From assembly GCA_021781415.1 (NCBI GenBank), contig JAJXWW010000207.1, forward strand, positions 1 to 33,100: a stretch of 33,100 nt of DNA, in the 5' to 3' direction. Origin of the DNA: Planctomycetota bacterium. GTDB taxonomy: Bacteria > Planctomycetota > Planctomycetia > Gemmatales > Gemmataceae. A program made the position numbers and the translations under genes. The notes under the pieces were generated by a model that did not search any database, had not been told where the DNA came from, and saw nothing but the letters and a program-made list of their open reading frames with translations. Below are positions 15,496 to 24,505 of this stretch, one piece after another. The first letter of the stretch is position 1, and every line of letters starts with the position of its first letter.

Positions 15496-16854
15496 CTAAT
15501 CCTTCAATCGTATTTCGACGCTGGCGGCGTGGGCGGTTAGCCCCTCGCGCTGGGCCAGGCGAATCACATCGTCGGCCATGTCCTTTAGCCCCGCGCGGGT
15601 GAACGAGAGAACGCTGCTGCGGCGGAGAAAATCGTTGGCCGACAGGCCGTTGGTGAAACGCGCCGTGCCGCCGGTCGGCAAGACGTGAGACGGTCCCGCC
15701 GCATAGTCTCCGACCGCGACCGGAGTGTAATGTCCCAAAAAGATCGCGCCGGCGTTGTCGATGCGTTCGCCCAACTCCTCGGCGTTATCGGCGGCGATTT
15801 GCAGGTGTTCGGGAGCCAGGTCGTTCACGCAACAGACGGCTTCTTGCTCGTCGCGAGCCAGCACCAGCGCGCCGAACTGTTCGAGACTCTCGCGGGCCAG
15901 TTCGCCGCGCGAAAGTTGCGCGAGCTGCGCGTGCAAGGCGGATTCCACGGCATCGAGCAGCGGGGCGTGCCAGGTGACGAGAATGCTTGCGCCAGGCGAA
16001 TGCTCGGCTTGGGCCAGCATCTCGGCGGCGACGAAATCCGGCGAAGCCGAGGCGTCGGCCAAGACCACGACTTCGCTCGGCCCGGCGATGCAGTCGATGG
16101 CAACTTGCCCGAACACATGGCGCTTGGCCAAGGCGACGAATAGATTGCCGGGGCCGACGATCATATCCACGGATGGCAATCCGTCGATGCCATAGGCCAG
16201 GGCGGCGACGGCTTGCGCGCCGCCAATGCGATACACTTCGCGGACGCCCAACTCGTGGCAGACGGCCAACAGATCCCGGTTGTACGCGCCGTTCTTCGTG
16301 GGCGGCATGACGACGGCCAACTCTTTGACCCCGGCGGCCTGAGCGGGGCAGACGGTCATCAACAAGGTCGAGGGATACGCCGCCGCTCCACCGGGAACCA
16401 ACACGCCGACGCGCCGCATCGGTCGATAGCGTAGGCGCAGTTCGTGGAGTCCGGGCATCTTGAGCTTGGCGGTGCGGTTTAAGATGCCAAGCTGAAACGC
16501 CAAGACGTTCTGCCGCACGCGCCGCACCGTCTCCAATAGGGCCGGATCGGTCGAGGCGTGTGCCGCCGCCATTTCGGATCGAGGAACGCGAAAAGTTTCG
16601 GCGTCGAGACGAACGCGGTCGAATTGTTCGGTGTAGTGAAAGACGGCCTCGCGGCCTCGTTGGCGCACGTCTTCGCAGATGCGTTCGACCACGCGCCCCG
16701 GAGGCAACGCTTCGCCGAAAACGCGCTCGGTCAGCTCCCGCCCGCGTGCCGACACGACATTGCCCTGAGCGCTCAGCTGCGAGCGAAGACCCGCCAATTG
16801 CTCCACCGCCTCCGAGCGGCCAAGTTCAATGCGAAGCAACGTCAACGATGCCAT
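15496..16854 (-). CDS. hisD: Histidinol dehydrogenase
   Basis: A 452-residue zinc enzyme that oxidises histidinol to histidine in two NAD-dependent steps. The start at 16854 is chosen because GAGAGGG lies just upstream and the predicted promoter fits; a longer open frame back to 16980 has no matching site. VLVPGGAAAYPSTLLM is the substrate-binding region, and IDCIAGPSEVVVLADASASP with MLAQAEHSPGA carries the zinc and catalytic His region. LAPEHLQI is a further conserved block. It is the first gene of hisD-hisC-hisB; the rest of the pathway is not in the window. Confidence 0.96.
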   Translation of the reverse strand: MASLTLLRIELGRSEAVEQLAGLRSQLSAQGNVVSARGRELTERVFGEALPPGRVVERICEDVRQRGREAVFHYTEQFDRVRLDAETFRVPRSEMAAAHASTDPALLETVRRVRQNVLAFQLGILNRTAKLKMPGLHELRLRYRPMRRVGVLVPGGAAAYPSTLLMTVCPAQAAGVKELAVVMPPTKNGAYNRDLLAVCHELGVREVYRIGGAQAVAALAYGIDGLPSVDMIVGPGNLFVALAKRHVFGQVAIDCIAGPSEVVVLADASASPDFVAAEMLAQAEHSPGASILVTWHAPLLDAVESALHAQLAQLSRGELARESLEQFGALVLARDEQEAVCCVNDLAPEHLQIAADNAEELGERIDNAGAIFLGHYTPVAVGDYAAGPSHVLPTGGTARFTNGLSANDFLRRSSVLSFTRAGLKDMADDVIRLAQREGLTAHAASVEIRLKD

Positions 16855-16891
16855 GAATCCCTCTCGTTCCCCTGCCCGATGCCACGTTGAA

Positions 16892-16920
16892 ACTATAGGG
16901 ATAGGCCAAGCGGATTGCAA
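16892..16920 (-). promoter_or_regulatory. Candidate sigma-70 promoter of the hisDCB operon
   Basis: On the minus strand TTGCAA (16920-16915) and TATAGT (16897-16892) are 17 bases apart and match consensus at four and five of six positions. Transcription would start near 16885, giving a leader of about 30 bases before the hisD ATG. The leader is too short for a His-codon attenuator, and none was seen. Confidence 0.5.
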
Positions 16921-17015
16921 GAAATCGCCCCCCTGCCACCATCCGTCGGGGCGGGTCGAAGCGCGGCGAGTCCCATCCATCGCGGCGCGGGAGAGGAGAC
17001 TTCGCGCATCGGCTC

Positions 17016-19562
17016 TCAGTCGTTCCAGACGAACACCTCGGAGACGCCGCTGCGCGCTTTGCCGTTGTGCGTGAAGACGACGCGCACCTTGCTGGATTTG
17101 ACGCGGTCAAAGCGTGCCTCGTTGAATTGACCGCCGGCCGGCTTTTCGGGCGTCCTCTTCGCGTCGCCGACCGTTCGCCAAGCGACGCCGTCCCAATACT
17201 CGATCTCGTACTTCGTTGGCGGCTGAACTCCGCCGCGGTCGTCGTAGATGGCCAGTTCGATCCGGTCGAAGGCTTTCTCGATGCCGAAATCCACTTCGAG
17301 CCAGTCGGTTTCGTTGGGCGACTCGTAGCTCGTCCAGCGGTTGGTTGGCGTGGGGAGGAAGTTGACTTTTCCGTCGATGGCCAGAGAGGGTTTGCCGCCG
17401 AAGCGATCGAAATGCGAGGCGCTGGCCTTGGGGAACGGCTTGCCGCCGGGGTTGTACGCCAGATTCCCAGACGGATGCGGCGCGGGTTCGATGGGAAGAT
17501 TCGCCTCTCCCCATATCTCGAACTCCGTCATGCCGCACTTGCCCGCCTCGGCATGGTGAAGAATCACGCGCACCTTCTCCGTTTCGAGCGCGGGAAAACG
17601 AACGACATTGGCGCGATGGCCCGTTGGCTTCTCCGGTGTCCGCGCCGGCGACGGGATCGCTCGCCATGCCTTGCCGTCCCAATGTTCGAGGTCGAACCGG
17701 GCGGGGGCAACGATGTCTTTCTCGTCGTCCAGGAAATAGAGCTTGACCGTGTCGATCTTCCGCCGAGTGCCGAATTCGACGACGACGGTGTCGCTGGCAT
17801 GGGGAGAGCCTGCGCAGGTCCAACGATTCGGCGGGTCGCGATGATACCAATAGTTTCCGTCGACGAGTTTTGCCGGAGACGTTCCGGGACTCGAGTAGGA
17901 AGCAAGGACACGGGGGAAATAAGAACCGTCGTTGTTCGCGGCGTAGTTCACCGGCGTCGCGTTCGCCCGCGGCATCGGCTTCACGGCAGGTAGTTTGACG
18001 GAAAGAGTCGTGAGCTTTTCGGAGACGGCGATCTCCTTGCCGTCCGCGAAGACGCGTAGCCCCGCCCCGCGCCGATAGCGCGTGCCGTCGCGGTCCCATA
18101 CGATATCGAGGAGCCGTCCTCGATAGGGCACATTCGAGAGCGCGAAATAGGCCCATTCCGCCGGGGCGAGCGGCTTCAGTTCGAGGAGATCGTCGTCGCG
18201 CGGATGAAGTCCGACCAGTCCGGTGATGACGAGATCGTTGAACGACGAGTGGAAGTAATGTTCGCTGTGGTTGTAGCTGTCGTGCCCCTCGAAGGAGCCG
18301 GTGTCCGGATGGCACGCCTCGGCCAGATACGGCTTGCCCTTCTTCCGATGCGTCTTGGCAAACGTGCGAAGCAGCTTCAGATAGTCGGCTTTGGTCGCCG
18401 CGTTCTGTTCGTAGTCTTGAAGCAAGTTCGCCATCGCCTTAAGCGTTTGACTGGTCGCATACGGCCAGGACTGCCCGCTCCACCAACAGCAAGTCTTCTT
18501 GAGGAGGAACATCGGGTCTTTGCGCTCCACCGTCGTCGGCCCGAACGCGGCGGCGAACCCGTCCTCGTCTGTCAACTTCTTCCAGGCGACTTCGTAACCT
18601 TTGCCTCCGTCTGGCATCGAGAACTGCCACGGTACATAGCCGATCAACTCGCGGCCAAACCTACTGCCCGCGTATCGCCCGGTCTGATGCGTCAGCGTGA
18701 GCGCCCTCACCTTGAAGCCGTTCGCCTCTTCGTCGTGCTGATACATCGGAAAGAAGAATTGCCTCTTGGCATCCCACAGTTTTTTCTGGAGGTTCTCCTT
18801 CAATCCCGCGGCCTTGGTCCTGTATGCCTTGGCGGTCGCCTTGTCTCCGGCGAGGTCGGCGATGCGGGCGATGGCCCTGGCGTCGGCCCACAGGTAGGCG
18901 TTGAGAGTCGGTCGATAGCCCGGCGCGCCGCGAAGGATGTCCTTGGTTTGTCGGCTGTTGATGTTGAACTCCATGCCGTCGTCGTGTCCGGTTTGCCAGA
19001 ATAGCCCAACCTCCGCGACAAAGTGCCGTTTCTCCCAGCCCTCGTAATTCTGCTTGAAGTCGGGCAAGAGATCGATTACGAAGGCGTCGTTGGGATGGAC
19101 GCGCCGAACGGCCCAGGCTGCGTCGGCGAGCCAAGTGCTGTAGTTGCGGGGCTGCGCGCCGGGCGTGCGGAACCAGTAGCGCGTGTAGTCGCGGGCAATC
19201 CGAGGGTCGCGGAGCCAACGCGCCTCGTAAAGCTGATGGCCCGCCGGACACGAGATGGCCCCATAGGTGCCGGACCAGAACGGACGATCGATGAACTCGG
19301 TGAACGAGTATCCGGAGTTGGGCGAGCCATAGGTGAGATGCTTGGTCAGGAGTTCCCAACGATAGTAATAGGTCGTCTGAATGTCGGAGTCTGGGCACTC
19401 GAAAAAGGGGATGTTTGCCTTGTACCAGTCCCAATCCTTGTTGTCCCAGAATGTCTCGCGATCCAGCAACGCCTGTTGGGACAGCAACGGCTCGGATGCC
19501 CCAGCGTTCAGCGTCGCTACGCACAAGACCAACGCGGAAAGAGTTCGAGATGCCGTTCGCAT
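17016..19562 (-). CDS. Secreted (alpha/alpha)6-type glycoside hydrolase with two discoidin domains
   Basis: An 848-residue secreted protein. Residues 1-22 are a signal peptide; AGGAAGG lies about seven bases before the ATG. Residues about 30-520 look like an (alpha/alpha)6 toroid glycosidase of the MGH1/GH63-like group: FIDRPFWSGTYGAISCPAGH, TGHDDGMEFN (Asp194/195, likely acid) and YNHSEHYFHSSFNDLVITGL (Glu434, likely base), the last being the usual end of such catalytic domains. Two F5/8 type C (discoidin) modules follow at about 545-685 and 700-848. Each has the WT-x-W/VEFG and WDGxAWR blocks and ends in a beta strand (EFEIWG, EVFVWN); these bind carbohydrate. The gene is last in the large minus-strand module, 24 bases after the 1584-residue gene. 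Substrate is unknown. Confidence 0.75.
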   Translation of the reverse strand: MRTASRTLSALVLCVATLNAGASEPLLSQQALLDRETFWDNKDWDWYKANIPFFECPDSDIQTTYYYRWELLTKHLTYGSPNSGYSFTEFIDRPFWSGTYGAISCPAGHQLYEARWLRDPRIARDYTRYWFRTPGAQPRNYSTWLADAAWAVRRVHPNDAFVIDLLPDFKQNYEGWEKRHFVAEVGLFWQTGHDDGMEFNINSRQTKDILRGAPGYRPTLNAYLWADARAIARIADLAGDKATAKAYRTKAAGLKENLQKKLWDAKRQFFFPMYQHDEEANGFKVRALTLTHQTGRYAGSRFGRELIGYVPWQFSMPDGGKGYEVAWKKLTDEDGFAAAFGPTTVERKDPMFLLKKTCCWWSGQSWPYATSQTLKAMANLLQDYEQNAATKADYLKLLRTFAKTHRKKGKPYLAEACHPDTGSFEGHDSYNHSEHYFHSSFNDLVITGLVGLHPRDDDLLELKPLAPAEWAYFALSNVPYRGRLLDIVWDRDGTRYRRGAGLRVFADGKEIAVSEKLTTLSVKLPAVKPMPRANATPVNYAANNDGSYFPRVLASYSSPGTSPAKLVDGNYWYHRDPPNRWTCAGSPHASDTVVVEFGTRRKIDTVKLYFLDDEKDIVAPARFDLEHWDGKAWRAIPSPARTPEKPTGHRANVVRFPALETEKVRVILHHAEAGKCGMTEFEIWGEANLPIEPAPHPSGNLAYNPGGKPFPKASASHFDRFGGKPSLAIDGKVNFLPTPTNRWTSYESPNETDWLEVDFGIEKAFDRIELAIYDDRGGVQPPTKYEIEYWDGVAWRTVGDAKRTPEKPAGGQFNEARFDRVKSSKVRVVFTHNGKARSGVSEVFVWND

Positions 19563-19586
19563 GGCGCATCCTTCCTAAGAAGATAT

Positions 19587-22500
19587 TCAAGGTCTCGAAT
19601 GCTCTGATTCCGAATCGAGACGATGGATTGTGTTGTGCAGCACGCCTTTGACCGCCGAGCCGTCCGAGGCTTTGAGATCGTACTTGATCTCCATGCACCA
19701 CGTCGGTTTGAGGTCTTCGATTTCCAGCGTCACCGTCTTGCCGTCGGGTGAAACGGTCGCAGCCTTCACTTTCGACGGCTTCTCGTCGTAGTGCTTGGAG
19801 CCGTACTGCTGGCTTCGTTTCAGCGACCAGGTTTTAACGGCGTAGTTTGCCGGATCGCCCGCCGTCTTCGGGTCCAGTGCCCCGCTGAAATGGACGACCA
19901 TGCCGCTTTTCTTGGCGGCCAGGCCGATGGGCAGATAGACCGGCTTGCCGGTGTGGCGAACGCGGTAGAAGCCGCCGGGTTGCGTCTGATTGCCGGCCCA
20001 GGCGAACATGCCGCAACAGTAGAGTTGACCGTTGCCCGGATGGAATCGACCGCGCATCGTGCCGGTCGGGAATTGTGGCAGAGGCAGCTCGCACATCCCA
20101 CCTTGAATCTGTCCGTCGACCTTTTCGTGCGGTACGACATACACCTTGCCGTAGCCGTAGGAGAAGTTCAGCAGCGAACCTTTCAGCGGTCCCCAAGCGT
20201 CGCTCGTGACCCACAATAATTCGGACGGCGAACGGTCGAAGGCGTTGGTGATCCAGCAGAGCGGCTGCTTCATGGCCGAATCCGAAGGGTCCGTGACATC
20301 GTGATAGCCCCAGAAGTTGCCGTGGTAGCCGCCGCGCTCCACCAGGTCGATGCGATTCTTCGGCGTCCAGAAGCCTTCTTGGTCCGACAGAAAGAACGTA
20401 CCGTTCGGGTTCACGCAGACGCCGTTGGGAGCGCGGAAGCCCGTTGCTAGGATCTCGGTTTTGCTCCCATCCTTGCTGACTCGCAACAGAGTTCCGTGGT
20501 GCGGCACGACGGCCTTCAGAGCGTGGCGGGCAGCCTTGGCGTAGTAGAAGTTCCCCTCGGCGTCGGTTTGTAGGTCCATCGCGAACTCGTGGAAGTGTTC
20601 GGTTACTTGATGGTCGTTGTTGAAACATTCGTAGAAATCGGTTTCGCCGTCGCCGTTGAGATCGCGCAAGACGACAATCTGATCGCGGCAGCAGACATAG
20701 ACGTTATCCCGAACGATCTTCAATCCCAACGGCTGAAAGAGGCCCGACGCGATCCGCTGCCAGGTCAACCCTTTGCTCGGCGCGTCGATGTCCTCGACCA
20801 GCCATACGTCGCCGTCCCAAGTGCAAACGGCGGCGCGGCGGCCATCGGCATGGAAATCGAACCCGGTCAGCCGCATCTGACAGTTCCACGGATTATTCGC
20901 CGGATGTGTGAGGACATCGACGGCAAAAGGTCGGGAATCGTCGCCGACGATGGCCTGCGTTTTCAGCACTTCCGGCCAGCGTCGGGGGCCTCCTTTGGTC
21001 AGCGGCTCCAACGAAGCGGCCGGCGGCGAGGTCTTCGCAACCGCCCGCAGAGCATCTCGGTCGCCATCGGACAGCAAGAGCTTGAGGGCCAGCGGCGTCG
21101 CGGCGGCGGGGATGCGCAAGAGCGTGTAGCCGTCCTTCTCTTCCAGCGCGGCTCCATCGCCGACGAGAGCTACCGCCGTCTCGGTAGGCGCGACGCGCAT
21201 CGTCAGCTCGCGCTTCGATTTAGAGATATTCAATGTGCGCGTGTAGATAATTTTGTCGCCGGGTGCGATTTCGTAGGCGGGCGTCTCCAGGACGTTCGCC
21301 TCTCCCACCGTGTAGGAAAGGATGACTTGGTTGCCGTAGTGATACAACCCCTTGTACCGCGCCCAAGCGCGCGGCAGCGGACCATAGGGCTTGTCGTCGC
21401 GGCCTCGCAACCGCGGATCGTCGAATCGGCCCGTCGCCGGATCGGCCCAACCGGGACCGACTGGATTGGCGAAGTGGACCGATCCCACGACGCGCGGATG
21501 AATTTGATGGCGGCCGTTGAAGTTGATGCCGTTGTAATCGATGAACCGCTCGCCGCTCCACGCCGCCGCCATGCGCAACGTGTCGTGGTCGAACAGCATC
21601 CAGTGCCGGCCGCGCGACACGCCGCCCGGCCCATTGTCCAGCCGCGCCGCAATGCCCTTGTAGGCGAAGTTGCCTTTGTCGCCGACTTCCAGCGTGGCCA
21701 TCAAACTCGGCCCGTAGTTCATGCTCACCCACGGTTCGATGTTCGACGGCTTCGGCCCGCGACTGGCCCCCTTCGGCAGAGCGGCGAGATAGGCGTCGTC
21801 GAGCTTCACATATTGCCCTGGATTAAACGGCTTCAAATAGGCTTCCCGGATGTAGTGGATCGCATCGTATTTTTGTTCGGGAACCATCCAGGTCTGAGGT
21901 ACCATCATGCCGAAGCCGTGGGTCAGCGTTTGATACATGTGGAACGGGTCGGCCCCGTTCTTGAACTTGCCCTCGGCGAATCGCAAGGAGGTCGGCATGG
22001 AACCGGCTTGCTCCTTGGTTCCGTGGCAATTGGCACAGACCCGAACGTAGATCGCCTCGCCCCGTTTATAGCTTCGGGCATCGAGAGAGCGAAGCAGACC
22101 GGCGTGATCGAGATCGCGCTCGTAGCTCGGCAGCGGCGGCGGAGCGAACAGCGATGCGGCGGGTCGCAATTGCCGCGCTCGTTCCGGTCCCTTCTCGGCA
22201 ATTTCCATGAGATAGCGGGTTAGATCGAAAAACTCTTGCCGTCCCGAGAGGACGTTGACGAGGCCATCGGGCATCAGCGATTTCGTATCCATCGCGCGCT
22301 CGTCGATGTTTTTTTTCAGAATCGTCGTCGTCGTCTTGCCGTCTCCCGTGCCTTCGCGCAGAACGAGCGCATCGGCGCGCTCTTCGACCAAGAGACCCGT
22401 TACCGTTTTACCGGCGTTGGTGGTGACGACGATGGTTTCAAAGCCTTTCTTGACGACCTTGGAAGGGAACAGAATCGACTCGGCGAGATAAACGTCGGTC

Positions 22501-24341
22501 GCTTCCTTGCCGAGTTTGGCCAAGTCTGGCCCGAGGCGCGGCCCGTCTTCCCCCGCGGTATGGCAGCGAGTGCAGAGAAGTTCGAGGCGATGAAACACCA
22601 TCGCGCCGCGGTTGGCGTCGCCGAGTTGGCGCGCGGCTTTGGCTAGAGCCGCGACATCTTCCTGGACGAGTTGCTGTTGCAAATTCGCATTCGTCTCGGC
22701 AGCACGCTTGGGCTGCGGCGACTCCCAGATGTCTTGCAGCAGCGCGTGGATTTCCGGTTCGGCTTCCTTCAATTCGGCCCGATTGAACGGGAAGAAATCG
22801 TTGCAGCCGAAATAGGACTCGGTCATCTCGGCGAAGAATTCCATGGGGTTGGTCAGCGCGTAATGCCGCACGCGCTTGCCGTTGAAGAGCAGGGTCTTCT
22901 CGCCGTGGCCGCTTTTTTTATACTTCTCGTAGGCTTCCCGGATGCGCGGTTCGTCGAAGCCCAAGACCCGATCGTGGTAGGCGTGCGCTAGTTCGTGGAG
23001 GATGACCCACGGTTGCTCGACGATGTTCCGCCGTGTCGCCAAGTCGGCGGCGCGGGGAAGATGGACGCATTTGGTCAGTTCGGTCGAGAAGCCGTTGGCC
23101 TTGAGCCAGCCCGCTCCGGGATGATACTGCATCGGTCCAAGCGTGCCGTGCGACAAATCCAAAACGATTGGGACGGCTTGCAGCTTCTCCAGGCGATCTT
23201 TGGGGACCACGACTTTGATGTCGGCCAGCTTGCTTTCGAGAAAGCGAAGGGCGCGTGCCGCGAGCGCTTCGTTGGGCGACTCGAGCAAGCGATTGTCGAT
23301 GCGCACCGTCCATCCTTCGATCTTGCGTTCGGTATGCGCGGTTGGTTTGTCCGGTTCGTTGGCTTTCTTCGGCGGCGGTGGGGCGAGCAATTTCTTCATC
23401 CCCTGGCCCAGCGCGTCGCCGACGAGGAAATAGGTTTCCGCGTTGCCGAACTCATGGTGGCCGTGGCCGGGATTGGGAGAATCTTCGGGCTTGCGGACAA
23501 AGTCGTGCGTCGGGACGAAGACAACCGTGCCCTTGAATTCGGGTCGTGCCGCCGCCGATTCTTGTGCTTTCCGTAGCGTTGTCCACTCTCTCGGAGCCTT
23601 CACCCAGGGACCGGTTAGTTCGCCGATAACAAACGGGAGATTCGGAGTCTTCAAATCCTTGCGAACGTCTTTTATGAGATTTACGAGGTTCTTCTCGTAC
23701 TCCGGCACGGCGTTTTTCGGATCGACTCCGTCGTTCCAGCCCTGATACCAGACGAAGCCCGCCAACTCGTAACCGCGTCCATCGTACTTCGGGAAGTCCT
23801 TTTTCAGATCCGTGAGAGCCAGACGAACTTCCGCGATCATCTTCTTGTAATAGGGGCCGACCTCGCCTCCCGAACTCGGCGGCCGAAAGTCCTTGTACAG
23901 ACTTTTGCCGCCCCACGCGGTCTTGATGAGCAGCACTTGACTGCCGCAATGGTCGCCCACGACGTGGCCGAATTGCAGTTCCGGCCCGAAGTGGTGCTTG
24001 TCGCCGTAAGGAGTGAAGCCCAGCGTGAGCGGGCCTGCTTTCAAGGGACTTCTCTCGGGTTGGTATCGGACCCACACGCTGTCGCGCACGGTCCACCCGC
24101 CCTTGTCGTTCTTGAGATGCTTGACGAGGCGTGCCTTGGCCGGGTCTTTTAGCAGATCGTTCAGCGTCCCCTTGCCGCCGTTGTAGTCCTTGCCATCCAG
24201 GTCGGCGACGGCCTGGCCTTCCATGTTCGATTGGCCGGCAAGGATGAACACTTTCAGTTTCGGCGCTTCGGCGGCAGCTAGGCGAGGGATTGGAAGGAAG
24301 AGAGAAAGGGATAAGAGCGGTGCAATGCGTAGGTATTTCAT
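19587..24341 (-). CDS. Giant secreted fusion: SASA esterase, HExxH peptidase, two cytochrome c, DUF6797-like and beta-propeller domains
   Basis: A 1584-residue protein with a signal peptide (residues 1-24). Domains in order: a sialate O-acetylesterase/SASA-type SGNH esterase at about 27-320, with the catalytic Ser in FILAGQSNMEGQ and WYQGWND as the second block; a metallopeptidase-like domain at about 335-545 with HELAH at 449-453 and a likely third zinc ligand in NPMEFFAEMTESYF (Glu501 or Glu505), as in lethal-factor-like peptidases; a heme-binding domain with CTRCH at 590-594; a second with CANCH at 768-772; a region near 885-1120 like planctomycete DUF6797; a beta-propeller near 1130-1480; and a short Ig-like end. 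It would act outside the cytoplasmic membrane. Separate enzymes of each kind are known in planctomycetes; the combination in one chain is unusual. No internal frameshift was needed. Confidence 0.8.
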   Translation of the reverse strand: MKYLRIAPLLSLSLFLPIPRLAAAEAPKLKVFILAGQSNMEGQAVADLDGKDYNGGKGTLNDLLKDPAKARLVKHLKNDKGGWTVRDSVWVRYQPERSPLKAGPLTLGFTPYGDKHHFGPELQFGHVVGDHCGSQVLLIKTAWGGKSLYKDFRPPSSGGEVGPYYKKMIAEVRLALTDLKKDFPKYDGRGYELAGFVWYQGWNDGVDPKNAVPEYEKNLVNLIKDVRKDLKTPNLPFVIGELTGPWVKAPREWTTLRKAQESAAARPEFKGTVVFVPTHDFVRKPEDSPNPGHGHHEFGNAETYFLVGDALGQGMKKLLAPPPPKKANEPDKPTAHTERKIEGWTVRIDNRLLESPNEALAARALRFLESKLADIKVVVPKDRLEKLQAVPIVLDLSHGTLGPMQYHPGAGWLKANGFSTELTKCVHLPRAADLATRRNIVEQPWVILHELAHAYHDRVLGFDEPRIREAYEKYKKSGHGEKTLLFNGKRVRHYALTNPMEFFAEMTESYFGCNDFFPFNRAELKEAEPEIHALLQDIWESPQPKRAAETNANLQQQLVQEDVAALAKAARQLGDANRGAMVFHRLELLCTRCHTAGEDGPRLGPDLAKLGKEATDVYLAESILFPSKVVKKGFETIVVTTNAGKTVTGLLVEERADALVLREGTGDGKTTTTILKKNIDERAMDTKSLMPDGLVNVLSGRQEFFDLTRYLMEIAEKGPERARQLRPAASLFAPPPLPSYERDLDHAGLLRSLDARSYKRGEAIYVRVCANCHGTKEQAGSMPTSLRFAEGKFKNGADPFHMYQTLTHGFGMMVPQTWMVPEQKYDAIHYIREAYLKPFNPGQYVKLDDAYLAALPKGASRGPKPSNIEPWVSMNYGPSLMATLEVGDKGNFAYKGIAARLDNGPGGVSRGRHWMLFDHDTLRMAAAWSGERFIDYNGINFNGRHQIHPRVVGSVHFANPVGPGWADPATGRFDDPRLRGRDDKPYGPLPRAWARYKGLYHYGNQVILSYTVGEANVLETPAYEIAPGDKIIYTRTLNISKSKRELTMRVAPTETAVALVGDGAALEEKDGYTLLRIPAAATPLALKLLLSDGDRDALRAVAKTSPPAASLEPLTKGGPRRWPEVLKTQAIVGDDSRPFAVDVLTHPANNPWNCQMRLTGFDFHADGRRAAVCTWDGDVWLVEDIDAPSKGLTWQRIASGLFQPLGLKIVRDNVYVCCRDQIVVLRDLNGDGETDFYECFNNDHQVTEHFHEFAMDLQTDAEGNFYYAKAARHALKAVVPHHGTLLRVSKDGSKTEILATGFRAPNGVCVNPNGTFFLSDQEGFWTPKNRIDLVERGGYHGNFWGYHDVTDPSDSAMKQPLCWITNAFDRSPSELLWVTSDAWGPLKGSLLNFSYGYGKVYVVPHEKVDGQIQGGMCELPLPQFPTGTMRGRFHPGNGQLYCCGMFAWAGNQTQPGGFYRVRHTGKPVYLPIGLAAKKSGMVVHFSGALDPKTAGDPANYAVKTWSLKRSQQYGSKHYDEKPSKVKAATVSPDGKTVTLEIEDLKPTWCMEIKYDLKASDGSAVKGVLHNTIHRLDSESEHSRP

Positions 24342-24505
24342 CTCGCAAACCTCGGTTTCGATTGATTTTCGCCGCTTGGGACTCGCGCCAAAGTAAGTTC
24401 CGCAAGGTGGTTCTCGCTCCGCTTCGACCCAGAGTAATTGTAGGTGTCGGTCGAGAGAATTTCACGCTTCGATCGTCGCGGTTTCGACGGGATGCGGAGC
24501 CGGAG

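Noticed and set aside
16855..16885. His-codon attenuator ahead of hisD
   Set aside because: The predicted leader is about 30 bases, with no run of His codons and no terminator-like fold.
20589..22223. A 544-codon open frame on the plus strand inside the giant fusion gene
   Set aside because: The opposite strand has unmistakable domain motifs (CxxCH, propeller); this frame has none and no ribosome site.
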